Positions 19,995-34,253 of a stretch of DNA of 64,000 bases are shown one piece after another. Both the position numbers and the translations under genes were made by a program. The DNA is from Physcomitrium patens (taxonomy: Eukaryota > Streptophyta > Bryopsida > Funariales > Funariaceae). How positions within the stretch are numbered: the first letter of the stretch is position 1; every line of letters starts with the position of its first letter. The stretch covers positions 13,365,792 to 13,429,791 of the forward strand of contig NC_037263.1 in the NCBI RefSeq assembly GCF_000002425.4, written 5' to 3'. The notes beneath the pieces were generated by a model. It made no database searches and was not told the origin of the DNA. It was given only the letters and a program-made list of their open reading frames with translations.

Positions 19995-21885
19995 GGACCC
20001 GCTGGAACTGACCTGACAATTAGTGACCCAGTTTTGATGTTTTCACACGCGGTGCTCCTAGATGACTATCGGCACATCAACAATTATTTGGTACTCGGTT
20101 ATTTCAATTTCTTTTAGTCATTTGGGGTGCTGTGAATGGAAAAGCACTTAGTAAACCTCGTTCTCCTTTCACGTCCTCAACCCTCCTCAAGTCTGAGGGG
20201 TCTTCATCAATCAAGGCCATCTTGGTGAGCTCCTTTGCTCTGACATGTATTCATAATGTTCAATAGAGATCGCATGCAGAAGTAAGAAATAAGAAATAAG
20301 CAATTCCTGTGTTCAACCATATACTGTAGTAGTGTCGATGATTAGCTAGATAAGTATAATTTATACTTGTCGATGATAAGCTGTCAGATTTTTAAAATCA
20401 AAGAAGAGCGTAAGTTTCTCAATAATTCGTGACTGTACATTTGGAAAGGAGTATTCTGCTACAACAGAAACGTAACTTATTTAAATAATCACCAAGTATC
20501 TTTTCCTACTCATGTTAATTCATGTGTTACTGCTTAAGTCGAATCTTTTTTTCAAGTGTTATCAATTTCATTAATGTTATCTTGACTAGTTAACCCTTCA
20601 TACACATTGTCGAATTCTTTTTGAAGAAACACAATTCTCATGGCAATGCATGAAGTTTCAGCAACGTTAAACTACTGTTTGCAGTGAGCACTAATCATAT
20701 TTCGAATCCAATTTAACATTTTAATGAAAAAATTACTTCTTAAATCTGAACACAAACTACGAATTCACATTGAGAAAATATTCTCCTGCTCGTGTCATGC
20801 TTATTTTTATACTTGAAACCTAATTTCAGTACGTACGTCGCAACTAATGGAGATAGTTCTTTTCTGATTACTACTGATCACTTACTTGTACATATATGCA
20901 TACATACCACACAATTGCACTCGATTTGGTGGACTTGAGAATAGTCAAGAATCTAAAATTTGAAGGATAGCATTATGATTTTAATGGTCGATTTGGTGCT
21001 AAAACTTGCTTAATACACTAACCATTTATAAATTACATGTCGATTGCATGGAAATCATCAAATTTGTAGTGTCATGTAATATGTTCATATCTACCACCAA
21101 TGAGTCCATTGATTTTAAAGACAGTTACATTATTATTTTAAGAACACAAATACAATAGGATATTTACATCATTTAAAATATCTTAACACAAAATTATGTT
21201 GTATAATCTGATTTTGATTAGCATTATCATACTTGCATATAAAATACTTTCAATTTTATTTGATTTCGAATTTTTTGATTTAAATACAAGCAAAGCTATG
21301 ATTCAAAATTTACAAGTCTGTAAAAATTTGCAAAACGAAAACCATCAAATTCATTGTTAGATTTATAGTAGTACAAAAAAATACAATTCTTTTCGAATAA
21401 TTAGTATTTACTGTATTTAGAGAAAAAACACATGCCCAGATGTGAATTTTGTTCCAAAACCATTGTTTCCTATATCAAACAAATCTTGGCCGTGAAGATT
21501 CCGGGTCAGTGGAGACATTGGGGATGTTCATCACATACAAGTCGTAAGTAAAACACACTCTACGCATGTTTGACAAAAAAAAAATAAAAATAAAAATAAA
21601 AAAAGAAGGAAATAAGAGAAAGAGTGATATAACAGAATTTTAATGAAATTCTGTTTTCATTAAAATAAAATTAAAACATTCTTTGTCAATATGGAAGGAG
21701 AAAAATGATTAAAGCCACATCTCTTCTCATTTACGTCTAATTGGTGATAAACAGGGCAAACTTCCTGAAGAAGCAGTTGCTAAACACCATGATTCACATT
21801 ATGCACGCAGACAAGGTTGTCGAGCTTCATGTTTCAAGAATAGTTCATTAAAATTCGTGATCACAATGTGTCCAAGGACTGACTT
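19995..21885. other. 3' UTR of the desaturase and intergenic sequence
   Basis: The first few hundred bases are probably 3' UTR. Beyond about 20300 the sequence becomes AT-rich without a recognisable gene. Confidence 0.4.
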
Positions 21886-22050
21886 ATGGAAGAAATTAGA
21901 GGTGATATTGTGGAAAGGTTCAGCGATTGCTTCGAAGGGGGACTAAGTGTTGACTTCTCCAAGAACTTCATGTCGACTGGTGAGATCCTTGATTATTACA
22001 GCGGTGATGCGCTTGGCTTTAGTGCGGCTCGGCAGATGCTCTCGGTGTAA
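21886..22050 (+). CDS. Small ORF of 54 codons, unknown
   Basis: An ATG-to-TAA frame in a short non-AT-rich island (about 21750-22920). It is preceded by an in-frame TGA, so it is complete as it stands. It encodes a mixed acidic peptide (MEEIRGDIVERF...). I do not recognise it, and it could be a fragment of a broken gene or chance. Confidence 0.15.
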   Translation: MEEIRGDIVERFSDCFEGGLSVDFSKNFMSTGEILDYYSGDALGFSAARQMLSV

Positions 22051-22559
22051 TGCTACAGCCCTCGTGTCGCGATAACGTCCATGCAGAACATGGCCATAAT
22101 CATCTGTTTGAACTTGCACAGTTATTAAAATGTCGGATTTGGAGAGATGCTGCTACATCTGCTGAGTCAGACAGCTTAATCGAATTTTGTCACGGGTTTG
22201 TGATACCATGCGGAGTTTGAAGAGCACAATTATTGAGTGAAACCAAGAAATAAATCAAGAATCATGCCACACTCTTTAACACGTAGTAAACAGTTATCGA
22301 AAATCGATTTCCTCATGCAAATTTTCTTAAAGAAACACGGTTTCCGTGATAAGTGCACTTGACAAACCACAAAAATGATGCACAAGGAAGAAGTGATGAA
22401 CAAGCCTGTATCGGCAATCTCTGATACCTCGTAATAAAATCATGACACGATTAGTAACAGTCAATGCTACCAGCTAAAAGAACTAAGGATATGACGAGAG
22501 TGCCTACTTCAAAACAAGTTCCTCCGCTCCTCCGTTCGTGAAAACGTCGAACATCCCTA

Positions 22560-23160
22560 CAAATACAGCTCAGACTTAGTGTTCTCTTCGATCCTATACA
22601 TCGCAAAGTTCTCTACCAGCCGAAAAGGAATCAATGAATGCTCTCTTAATGCCCAGAGTGCTTTCGCAGCAGCCACTGAGTCCCAACGCAAGAGTATTGA
22701 AACACTGACCACCGAGAATGCCTTCCAACGACATCAACCAGTTTTCATGATCGCTCTCTTCAATTCATCAATCCAGAGCAAACAGCCAACAAAGAAAGCT
22801 CGCACAGCAAGGAATCGCGAAGAAGACGATCTTCCTCAACTCATATCTGATGGCCGATCACTGTCTTGCTATGATGCTGAACACATAACACAAACTCACA
22901 CGGAGACGGAGACATAACTTCGAGGTTTGTGCTTCGATGGGAGATCCTCTTGTGTTTGTTGCTTATTAATAAACCATGTTTTATAACACCATACCAAAAA
23001 GCTAATGTTGAGAAGGATCACAATTGTAAATTAGTTTGATTTGAATGATATTTACAAATTGGAATTGTAAATAAAGACTTTGCATTTTACAATACTATTT
23101 TATTTTATAAACTAATTAAATCATGAAAAATTAAATGAAGAGTTGATTTACAAAGTATTA
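22560..23160 (+). repeat. Duplicated segment, copy A (well preserved)
   Basis: A direct repeat of about 24260-24880. Shared blocks include ATCAATGAATGCTCTCT, TCATATCTGAT and the downstream TTGTAAATTAGTTTGATTTG. Copy A retains CpG sites and a 112-codon ORF. Confidence 0.85.
22579..22917 (+). CDS. Hypothetical ORF of about 112 codons in duplicated segment A
   Basis: An open frame from about 22579 to TAA at 22917. The protein is polar and Ser/Thr/Gln-rich in its middle, with a short basic stretch (TKKARTARNREEDD). No domain, signal peptide or membrane segment is recognised. The diverged copy at 24260-24880 has the frame destroyed. The sequence following the ORF is shared between the copies and contains AATAAA-like stretches, so the unit could be a transcribed gene with a 3' UTR, or simply a repeat that happens to be open. 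The start is uncertain, as the first in-frame codon is not clearly favoured by context. Confidence 0.3.
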   Translation: MFSSILYIAKFSTSRKGINECSLNAQSAFAAATESQRKSIETLTTENAFQRHQPVFMIALFNSSIQSKQPTKKARTARNREEDDLPQLISDGRSLSCYDAEHITQTHTETET

Positions 23161-23197
23161 TTGGCATTGAAATAGGATTTTTTTATTTTATTTGTTT

Positions 23198-23230
<33 letters not shown>

Positions 23231-24259
23231 CTATTTTTAGTGAGAATTTATTCAAAATATACTACTAGAAGCCTATGATGTTGGACACTCAAAAGTTCTA
23301 AAATCTTAATTTGTAGTTGATAAGCTGAAAATTGACCACTCCTAAAGAAATATTGACCAATAAAAAAAGATATATTTATTTATTCTCATAACAATGCAAC
23401 TATTTATGATTCTTAAGTGTTATTGACAAACATAATTCTTATTTACTACAACAACTAAAATAGCCAAATTAAAAGAATTTTGAGATAAACTAAATTTATG
23501 GTGGTGTTTTTGTCTTTATTATCTTTAAGATGAAGATTCTTGATCATTTTCAAAGAAGTGTATAGTGAAAGAACAATATATAACTATCTATGTATTAATA
23601 TGGGGGTTCTAAGATCTATTCCTACATTCTTTCAATGATTGTTGTTGGAATTTGTTAATGGTCATTGCAAATGCCACCTTTATAAGAAACTACCTTTGCT
23701 ACAACTTGAATGGATACATCATCACTACTCTCTCTCTCTCTCTCTCTCTTCTTCTTCTTTTTTTTTTCTTTTTTTTTTTTTTTGCTTTAGACAATCTTTC
23801 ATGAATTAATCAATAAGTAGGAAAAATATGTGGTGCTCACTCAAATAGTCTTAAAGCTCCTACATTATTTGGGATGACAAGTAGGCATTACCAATCATCT
23901 TTCTTTTATGTGCAATATTGGATTTAAAAATACAAAGCTACATATAACTTGCTTCTATATCTTATTTTAATAAAAGAATATTTATTTGAAGCCAAAGCTT
24001 TCTAAGTATGTAAAAGCTACATAGACCATATTATTGCAAGAGAATATTGTTGATTTTTATACTAAAAGAAGTAAATGTTTGTATTTCATTATATTATAGA
24101 ATACTCTTTCAAAACTACTTTGTTTATCTTATTTGTGAAATAGCTATCTAATTAACAATAGAAGTTCTTCGAGAAGCAAAAGTTTAATCTTTTTATGAAG
24201 ACAACATATATCAAATTATAGATTTAATTTTATTAATGGTATGTATTGTCATCCATCCA
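23161..24259. other. AT-rich spacer between the duplicated segments
   Basis: Contains a (TA)n run at about 23202-23230 and a CT/T-rich tract at about 23730-23785. No gene seen. Confidence 0.4.
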
Positions 24260-24880
24260 AAGGTTTGTTCATTTTTCAATCCTATATATAACAATATTAT
24301 CTATCAGCTATAAACAAATCAATGAATGCTCTCTAAGTGCCTAAAGTACTCTTGTAGCTATCATTAAGTCCAAATGCGCAAGTATTAAAATATCAACTAT
24401 CAAAAATGTCTTTCAATGGTGTCAACTAATTTTTATAATTACTCTCTTTAATTCATCAATCAAAAACAAATAGCCAACAAAAAATACTTGCACAACAAGA
24501 AATTGCAAAGAAAATGTTCTTTCTTAACTCATATCTGATATCCTATCATTATCTTACTACAGTATTGAACACATACATACACACATGCACACATATAAAT
24601 ATAAATTCATATAAAGACAGACACAAGGGCATAACATCAAGGTTTGTACTTTAATAGAAGAGTCTCTTGTATTTGTTGCTTGTATATAAACTATGTTTTA
24701 TAATACTAGACCAAATAGTCAATGTTAAAAACAATCAAAATTGTAAATTAGTTTGATTTGCATAATATTTTCAAATTAGAGTTGTAAATAAAGATTAGAT
24801 AACTTAAAAACGTTACATTTTTTATTTTATACCACTATTTTATAAATTAATTAATTTATAAAAATTAAATACTAAATATT
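24260..24880 (+). repeat. Duplicated segment, copy B (heavily C-to-T decayed)
   Basis: Aligns to copy A along about 600 bp, but most differences are C to T or G to A, nearly all CpGs are gone, and the ORF is destroyed. For example CCGATCACTGTC in A reads CCTATCATTATC in B. Confidence 0.8.
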
Positions 24881-25052
24881 AAAATAGGTTCTATTTTAAA
24901 TTTTAAATTTTTTATTATTTATTTATTTTTCAAAAATTATGTTATAATTTAGTATTAAATAATACATGTAGATATCTAAGATGTTTTTGTAAATTACATA
25001 TAATAGATATTTTTTTGCATAATCAAAGTCCATACTTTATAAATATATATTA

Positions 25053-25079
<27 letters not shown>

Positions 25080-25094
<15 letters not shown>

Positions 25095-26910
25095 CAAAAT
25101 TTTACTTATATATTTAGTAAATATTATAATAATATGCCTCTTGGTATAAAAGTGTGATCCTTGATTATGTACTTAAAATATTTTATCTCCAATTACAATC
25201 ATATCTTAATCTAGATATTCTTACTAATAATAATAGAAAATTAGTTACAAGTGATTCTTTACCTTCAAATTTTATTTATAATAAATATTCTACCAATAAT
25301 CCAATTCATTAATTTTAATATGACTTGGCATCTCAATGAAGAAAATAATATAATAATAAATCTAATTAATTTATATGCTTAACTTTCTAAATTATCTTAC
25401 ATTTTTAAAAAGACGATTATTTAAAACTTTCACAAACTTTTTAGCATCCAAGCAAATATTTTAACAAGTAAAAAATCCTTACAAAAGACTTAGTGTATGT
25501 ATAAAAGGAAAAAAAAACCTCTTAAATCAGATCCTAAAATTAAGAAATAAAATTTGATCAGTAATATAAACAACAAACATACTACTTTAAAACAAGCTTT
25601 AGCTGATATTTATGCCAAAGAATGAAAATTTGCTATTGATTCTAAAATTTAATTTTTATTTCAAAATAAAGGCTTAGCAAATAATTCCACTTCCTAAAGG
25701 ATGTAAATCTATTATATCTAAAGAATTTTTTTTTAAGCTAAATATTATGTTGATAATATTTAAAACTTTTATTTCAAAGTTATTATATGGATATTAATAA
25801 TACAATCTCTACCTCTCTCAAAGTTGATAAAAAATTATCAAAATAAAATTGTATAAATGATGGGCAATTTGTATTTTGAGTTATTTGGTAGTTTATTTTA
25901 TTTAAAGGTTTGTACTTAAGCTGATATGATATTTAATATTAATAATTTATGATAATATTTATCCAATCCTAGATCTATTATAGGCAAGAATTTTAACAAG
26001 TTATGCAATACATAAAGAGAATCCACAATATTACTTATAAAAAATCATCCACATGCCATCTTTTATATGGTTACTTCAATGCAAATTGGACCAGTTATCA
26101 AAATATAAGGTATTACACATGATGCTATCGGTTGCTTCTTATAAGAGCAATAATCTCTTAAACTAATAAGAAAAAAACTTCAACATCCTTTTATAGTGCT
26201 AAATCTAAATATACAGATTTATCTAAGGTAGGTCTTAAAGTAGTATGGTCACAAAGATAATTAAATAATCGAGAATTTTCTCAATAGGAACCTATTACAA
26301 TTTATGTTGACAACCAAAGTAACATACATTTAGGTCTTAATCCAAAATCACATTATTAAAATAAACATAGAAAAATATAATATCATTTTATTTCTAAAAT
26401 AATTTGAATAAGTACTATATATATATATATAATTTTAATAAATATTTTAATCAAGAATCTATCTTAGGAAAAACATCATAAATTTTTAAATGATCTTGGT
26501 TTATTTTTTTTTATTAATATCTAAAAATTCTCTAATCTTTCAACTAACTTGTAATATTGAAAAAACTTCACATTTCCTAAGTTAGAATTTATTTTAAGTT
26601 TTATTATTCAATAGCTTCAATTCTTTCATTGGAATAGGAATCTTATTATATATCATTGATTCCATATCAAAATTTGAATTATATATAATATAAATAGTAT
26701 AGAATATATATAATAGAAACTTATTTCTAAAAAATATTAATTAAATAAAAAATTAATTATTTTGAATACTATATATATATATATATTTATTGTAGCAAAT
26801 AATTAATTTTATATTTAATAAATAGTATAATAGTATGTCTTTTGGTACAAGGACGTGGTTATAAGAAAGTGATCCTTGAATCTGTACTTAAGATATTTTA
26901 TTATAAAGAA
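25080..26910 (+). mobile_element. Remnant of a Ty1/copia element (C2): RT and RNase H
   Basis: Very decayed. Readable pieces are an RT start resembling LPKGCKSI and KLKYYVD (about 25690-25760), an RNase H block resembling SAKSKYTDLS (about 26200) and YVDNQSNIHLGLNPKSH (about 26300-26355), then a C-terminal KNLS.EKHHKFLNDLG (about 26450-26500). Related sequences at about 25085-25200 and 26785-26900, both with AGTAGTATGYCTYTTGG-like blocks and TGATCCTTGA, flank it and may be LTR remains. Most of gag and integrase is missing. Confidence 0.65.
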
Positions 26911-29900
26911 TTTTAATTCAACCCAACACTTTTATAGTCTTCTCTCTTGTTCACTAAATAATAAAACTTTAACAATAGTTCATCTTTTTTCAAACAAAAT
27001 ATATTACTGTTACTATATTGTCTCAATTTAATTTCTATATACATCAAATCTCAATCAATTTTATTAAAAAAAGTATAAAAATGATAAAATTTTCAAAATT
27101 TGTATAAAAAGAATTATAAAAGAACATACATAGTTTAATCACAATTTTATTATTTTTTTTATTTTAAAGAATAAATAAATATAATTAAATATTCAATAAA
27201 TACAAACAAAACTATATTTTATAAAAAAAACTAGTATATTGATTTTTTTAACATCTATTTAGATAATTTTTAGTATTTCTTTTTATACTTCATTTAAAAA
27301 CAAACAGAATAATTGTATAAGATAGAAAGTTCTTATATTATTCTATGTTGGAATCTTAAACAAAAAAGGAATATAATAAAATAATTTAAAAAGTATTTAT
27401 TTTAATCATATAAATTAATATTTTATAATTATTTATAATAAATCATTTTAAAACTTATTGATAAAAAATTAAAATTTTAGATGCATAAATAAAGAATAAA
27501 AAAGACATATTTCGTTGGTAAATCTTTAAAAAATAAATTATATAGAAACTATCCTCATGCAAATTTATACTAGTATATTTTTAATATTTAAATATCTGAT
27601 AAATATGTCAATAATATAATAAAAAATACGTAATAATAAAACTTATTTTATACATAAGATATAAGTTTTTTTTAAGATTATAATAGTTTATAATTTAATA
27701 GGTTTATTACTAAGTACAAATCTATGTGTATTTTTTAAAAATAATAGGAGATTTATTTTAAAATAATTTTTTTTTTAATCATTGTCTACTAAGAATTCTT
27801 ATTTAAATCTTACCATTTAAAATAAAGATGTATATTATTAAAAAAATGTAATTTTATTTTATTTCTTTAATTTATTTAGTTGAAAAGGTAAACTTTTTTG
27901 GTTGATTTCAATAGAGTGTCAACTTAGTAAAATAATCCTCTCAAATTATCAACTTTATATTATTGTATATGCCAATGAAATACTTAGGTATGTCATATGA
28001 CTATACTATGTTATTTATTTAGAAAAAACTTTTTATCTGTGGTTAAATGCCATTTTATTAGACAATATTTAGATTAAAAATATCCATTTAATTTCAAAAT
28101 GAAATAACTATAAATATATAATATATTTTAATTCTAGAAATAAAAAATGACTTTACTTGCATTATTCTATAAAAAATCCGTTTAATATTTTTATTCATTA
28201 AAATATCTCAATTTTATCCAAAAGAGAAATAAATTTTGCTACTTATTTTCAATATATTTAACTATCATATTCAAAAACATTCGACTAAATTAGGTATATT
28301 ATTAAAGGTAATATTTTATAAATATAGCCATTGATTTTACTAATGATAATATTTTTTAAATTATAAGTATCAAGATAACATATTTTTAATACATTAAAGT
28401 TAAAAATAACTATTAATTCTTATGTAATATTTATATTTATTTCTTTAATAATAATAATTATTATTTTTTAATTAATAATATTCTCTCTCTTTTCAATTCT
28501 ACCTAAAGTAGCTTTTTAATAACATATAGAACTAGTTCCTATGCAAGAAGCTCAATAATTACTAGAATAAATAATTTGAAGGTAGAAAACAAAAAATAGT
28601 GCATGAAAAGAAGCATTATATGAGAACGTACATATATACTTAACAATCTCGTAAAATTTTAAAAATAAGCATTTCCTTAAATAAATATTATAGAAATATA
28701 TATTTTTTTCTCCAAGTTCAAGAATATAGTTATTACATATTTGTAGAAGCAAGTTTTGCTGTATAAAGTAATAGGAATAGATAGTAGATTGTAGAATTAT
28801 CTACACAGAATGAATTGTTTTAGTTCAAAGATGATATTAATATTACATATTTAAATTAGAGTATAATAGAAATTAATATGGATTATAGATTTCTTTTACA
28901 TAATAATGTATGTATTTTATTTATATATTTAAAATAGAATTAAAATTAAATCAAAGATTTTAAATTCATGGTATAAATTAATTTTTTTTATATAACATGT
29001 CAATACATAATTTTAGAGATTTATTCACTAATCACTAAAAGTATGAATTGAACCATAAAACCATCTAATTTATATTCAATTAATTAGAATATTTTTTGAA
29101 AACTCATTATTAGTCCTAGCTATTAAAGTTTTTTTAAATAAAATAAAATACTATAAAATAAAAATATTTAATGTATTTGTGATTATATTGCATATAACAT
29201 GGGATCCATTTGTATGATTTTAGAAAGAAAATTTCAAAATGTAATTTTTCAAATAAAAAATAAATTAATATATTTTAAAAGTATATAAAAATAGATAAAT
29301 ACTTTCAAGTCCATTAAATAATGTACATAATTCCAAGAGCTTTCAATATTCTAAGGAGCCTTTAATACTTTAAGTTGTATCAAGTTCTTACCTTCAATAT
29401 TTAAAGTGTCATGTGAGATTGCATATCCCAAAAATTCTTCTTAAGTTATGTAAGATACATAATTTTTTTTTGTCTTGATATGTATTCTTGCATTTTTGAG
29501 TTATCTACCATAATAAAAAATAATTATAATAATTAATTATTTTTTTAATTCTTAAAATCAATATGAAATTTTTTAAAGATATGACATTTAAATAAGTTTT
29601 TTATCTAAATATGTTGTATGAATATGATTTGTTTGAAATAAAAAATAATAATCTAAAAAAATATAAATTTAGTTAGTTATTAAACTTTAATTCATAATCA
29701 TTCATATAATAATTATCTTTAGATTGAATTTTAAGATACTTATTAAAATTTATTTTTTTATTAAATTTTAAGATAATTAGTAGATAGTTATAAATAAATC
29801 AAATTAAATTGAATTTTAAGATAGTCATTTATATAATTGTAAGAAAAAATAATTATAAAAAATTTATAAAAAGAATAAATTGGAATCTAAAAATATATGG

Positions 29901-30032
29901 ATAGAAACTATATATCTTTAAGATCTTAAAGAATTTTATACTATAAAACAATGATAGTTTACATGATAATATAATATCTTTAGCAGATTATTTTTCAAAA
30001 AATTCTAAATTACATAAATTCTATTATAACAA

Positions 30033-30098
<66 letters not shown>

Positions 30099-32880
30099 TT
30101 GTGTGTGTAAGTGTGTGTGTATGTGTTTTAACTCATTTTTTTAGTTTTATTTTTTGTAAATTTATTCTTTGTTTTGTTGTTGTTTAACTTATTTGATCAA
30201 AATTAAATAGTAAGTTTAGGATCTTCACAATATGAATAAAAATCTTATGCCAAAATCAAGACTTTTTTTATATTGTAAAGCTTTAAAATATGAGATTTTA
30301 ATTTATATATATTATAATTTTAATAGTATATTTTTAGAAGTTATGTTTTTTATATTTACTATCTATAATATTTCTTATATCTAAAGAAATTAAATTTCTC
30401 CATAAAACAAGAATATACCAAATTCTAGCCAATATTTCTACAATTTAAATAACATTCTCATATAAACTATGCCAATTTCTAGTGTCTTACAAGACATATT
30501 ATTTTACTTTGATATATTTCTACTATTATTTAGAATAAGGTATAAAACCAATTCTTTTGGAAACACATATAACATGATTATATAGAATCAAAGTTTAATT
30601 TAGCATAATATTTTTCAAATTAGTTCAATATATATTTCTAACTTATTTTTTTCTCCTTCATATGAAAAAAGTATATACATATATATATATATATTAAGTA
30701 TAGCTAATTTGTCAGTAACATTTTTATGTACAAACTTTTATATTTTTTCTATTTCTTTAGTATTAAATTCTTGTTTATTACATTGTACATCACCTTATGT
30801 GCAAGACTTAAAAAAAACATACTAAGAAAACTTAAATTTGTTTATTCTTACTCTGTGTTACTTTTATTTGCAAACTTTTCTTATGTTAACATGTAAAATT
30901 CTTATTATGAAATCAAATCTTTTGCCTTCCACTATTGCAACTCAATAAACTCTTTTCTATCAATTTTTTTTATTTTAAAATTTTTATTTAAAATATTTTT
31001 TATTATCACATCACCTTAACCATGCTTTACTACAAATCATTAGAAAAAAAAACATTAAAAATCATACACATAAATAAATCAATATACAATATAGTTGTTT
31101 TTATTAAGATTTGGAATAACATATACACTTAAATGTGGTTCTACCAAGCGTAGCACTAAAGCTTCTAAAATCCTCAAAGATTAACAAAAGAATATCTTAG
31201 GCATATTTCAAATAGGACGTACATAATATTATTTGGAGTGTTGTCTTTTGCTACCTTCCAATAAGAGGGGACTAAAATAATGCCTCTTTTTCTTCAAAAA
31301 CCTCCATAGAGGTAGTTTGATTGCATGGCAAGAAGATTTGTCATAATACAAGTGTTAAATTAAGCAAAATATAAACTATTTCTAAAACAAGAGATACTAG
31401 AATGGCTACAATTAAACACAAACAATTTAAAGGACTTGGATTAAGCTTGAAATACATTTTTTTTTTAAAATTTTTTTATTGATAAGTATGAAAATAACAT
31501 TAATCTTGCTTCTATACATATAAATAGGCTAACAAGAAGGCCATATGAAAGTTTTTTGAACCACAAGATTTTCAAATCAAGTAGCTACTTGATTCTTAAA
31601 TAATCAAATATTAGAGTGTTTTATGTTTAGATAAAGAATACAAGCAATCAATCAAAGTTAAAAAAAACTTATAAATTTTATAATAACTATAAATAATAAT
31701 AAATAGTTATTAACAATAGCTTATCAAAGTCTAAATATATTTAGATAATATATATTATATCATTCTTACATAATTCATCTAAATTGTATGTGTTATTAGA
31801 TGCTTAAATAAATTATTATAGTTGACATTTTTGCATGAAATTATGACACTATTATATTTTATCCAATTTCAACTAATTATTTAGATTGTTAAAAATAATT
31901 ATTAATTACACAAGTTATTACATTAATACAATACTAAAATAAATATTTGATTTATAACTACAGATTTAAGTTGCTAATTTTTTCTACAAAGACATTCTAA
32001 TGATATTAAGCTACAAAATCTACTTATAAGTGGAGCATCAAATTTATAGATTTTTATATTCTTATATGAATCACTTTACACTATTCAAGTCTTTTAAATC
32101 ATCATAGTAATAAATTACTTAGATTGTAACAATTTTCATTATATTTTTCCATTCTAATTAATATATAAATTTACTTATAATATTTTTGATTAAAATAATA
32201 TATTAAGAAACTATTTAAATCATAAATTTCTTTTGTGTCATATTTCTAAATAGTAAGTTAAATACTATGACCAATTTTTTTATACCAAATTTCATAAAAA
32301 TAAAATAAAAATAAAAATATATATATATATATATATTGCACTTATTTATAACTACCTTATTTATGTACTTATTTGCATCAAATAAGTACATAAACATTGA
32401 CTAGTAGTCTTCTATTGCATTTAAAATCATAGTTGAACATTGACTATATCAAAACTTGAATAGTTTTGCAATAATTGTCGAGTAACTATTTGGCATGTTG
32501 GATGCAATTTCATTATCTGCTACATTAAACATGGTCCAATTAGTTCCTCACTATCAAACATGAAAAAACTAAAGCCACTAGAGTTGAAGCCCTGTCTCTA
32601 CGAAACATGGCCCCAACACTAACTAACTAACTACTCAATCTCCACTAAAAAGGAGGATTGTCTTCTATTTCCATCAAATGGTTAAATTCTCCGTTTAGTT
32701 ACCACATGTCCTCTATCTACTGGCTACCGTTTCATTTACCAACATCCTCCACCCTCATACTCCGGCTTTGCTGCCGCTAATCGAAAGGGCTTTCCTCCAT
32801 GATTACTGAAAAAACCAGATTCTAGGTTGCAGCATTTCAAGAACCCGGAAAAGACCAAACCGACCAAACAAACAAACCGT
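26911..32880. other. Long AT-rich gene desert
   Basis: About 6 kb of very AT-rich sequence with no ORF of note. A compound (TA)n(TG)n microsatellite lies at about 30034-30123. A faint retroelement-like scrap may exist near 29880-30020. From about 32500 the GC content rises towards the bHLH gene. Confidence 0.6.
30034..30123. repeat. Compound (TA)n(TG)n microsatellite
   Basis: About 20 TA units run directly into about 24 imperfect TG units. Confidence 0.95.
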
Positions 32881-34253
32881 GAAAGAGTCAGGCAATCTAC
32901 ACTCATCTAAGGCAAGAGGCGACGGGCACGAGCCCAGCACGAGGCAGCACTGGGGACAAGCCGAGGAGCCCGTGATCCAAGAGGCAGGTACGCAGCCATC
33001 CGCAGCGCCGGGGAAGTCAAGCTAGAGCAGCGGCGTCTCCGTGGCCAGGCGCGTTCGCGGCTGACGAGGCCACGCTTCCTCGGGGTCCCACGGCTTGCTT
33101 AGCACGCGCCACCGCGTGCTCCCGCGGCTCCGCCACCACGGCCGTGACGCGACGGGGCCCCATGCCCGCGCCCATGCAGGAGCTGCTGGTTCCATGGGGC
33201 ATTCCCCCGTCGCTACTTCCCGTGCCGCAGTCGCGCTTGCTCGTGGTGGTCACTGGTGCCCGGTGGTAGCTGAGGGCAGCTTTCTCGACGGGGGTGCGGA
33301 ACTTAAGTGGCTCGAGGCTTTCGCTTTGACGCTTGCTTTGGCCTTGATCGACAGTTCTGCCGGTAGGTCAATTTTGCGGGTCAGGTTCTGAGTAGTCTGC
33401 GGTGAGGAGGTGTTAGCGGGTGTTGCTTGGAAAGGTATTTGTCTTAGTGGTGCTGGACGAGAGCCGAGTGCTTGGAAGTGAAGAGTTGGATAGATTTTTG
33501 GAGGTGAGGATGTAGGGGTTGCGTCTAGTATGGTTCTTGAGTGATTTCGATGAGAGCTTAGGATGTCGACAGAGGTTGTAATGATATGTATCTTATTTTT
33601 TTTGTAGTTTTTTTTGAAATTTAGTTTGTTTCCGGGAATTGGAATATAGATGATGCGCTCGAGAGTTGTAAGTGTGAGTTAGCTGAGAAACGGGAACTGA
33701 TTTTCTCTAGGGAGTGGCTTGAACAAGAGAGTTTTAGCTTTCTGGCAAGTAGTGGAATGGTATTTTGATGGCTATGCTCGGAATCTTAGGAACGAGTAAT
33801 TGGATGTGCGATAGTGTTTTTGAGCAGCAGGGCATGCATCAGTATTTTCTCCCCCAACGGCCTTGCACCGATTCTGGCGTCTTGGCGCAGGTACCATGCA
33901 GTCTTAGTATGCTTTTCTAGGTAGAACCGGGCGTGATTTTGGAACACACTTCAATTTTCCGCGTTCAGCGGACCGGCATAACGAACACTATATCTCGGTT
34001 GAAGGCAGAGAATATCTTCCTCGTCCGATGGCAAACCCTGAATACAGGTGTCCATCTCGCCTTTCATAAATTCTGTTGCGAGCAATCTCTTCATTAGTTT
34101 GGAAATTGCATGGTCGCAAGGCACTTTTAAGTATTTCACTTCTTTAACTGAACTTCATTGCGTTCCAATTCGAGTGTTTGCAAATGAGAGTATTGCATGA
34201 CCTGAACATTTAGTAGCAGAGGTCGAGTTGCTGGAGAGGAAAACTGTCACTTG
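32881..34253 (+). promoter_or_regulatory. GC-rich island: probable promoter and 5' UTR of the bHLH gene
   Basis: The interval 32890-33400 is CpG-rich, unlike anything for kilobases on either side, and lies upstream of the bHLH coding start. ORFs on both strands there (33017-33253 minus, 33095-33391 plus) look like products of GC content rather than genes. A non-coding first exon spliced to the coding part is likely; a GT donor such as that in GCCGGTAGGT near 33360 would fit. An upstream coding exon cannot be excluded. Confidence 0.5.

Noticed and set aside
26911-32880. AT-rich desert as an organelle DNA insertion
   Set aside because: No organellar gene, tRNA or rRNA sequence was recognised; composition and microsatellites fit decayed nuclear repeats.
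33017-33391. Overlapping ORFs on both strands in the GC-rich island
   Set aside because: Low-complexity Ala/Arg/Gly-rich translations on both strands indicate base composition, not coding; the island is more likely promoter and 5' UTR.
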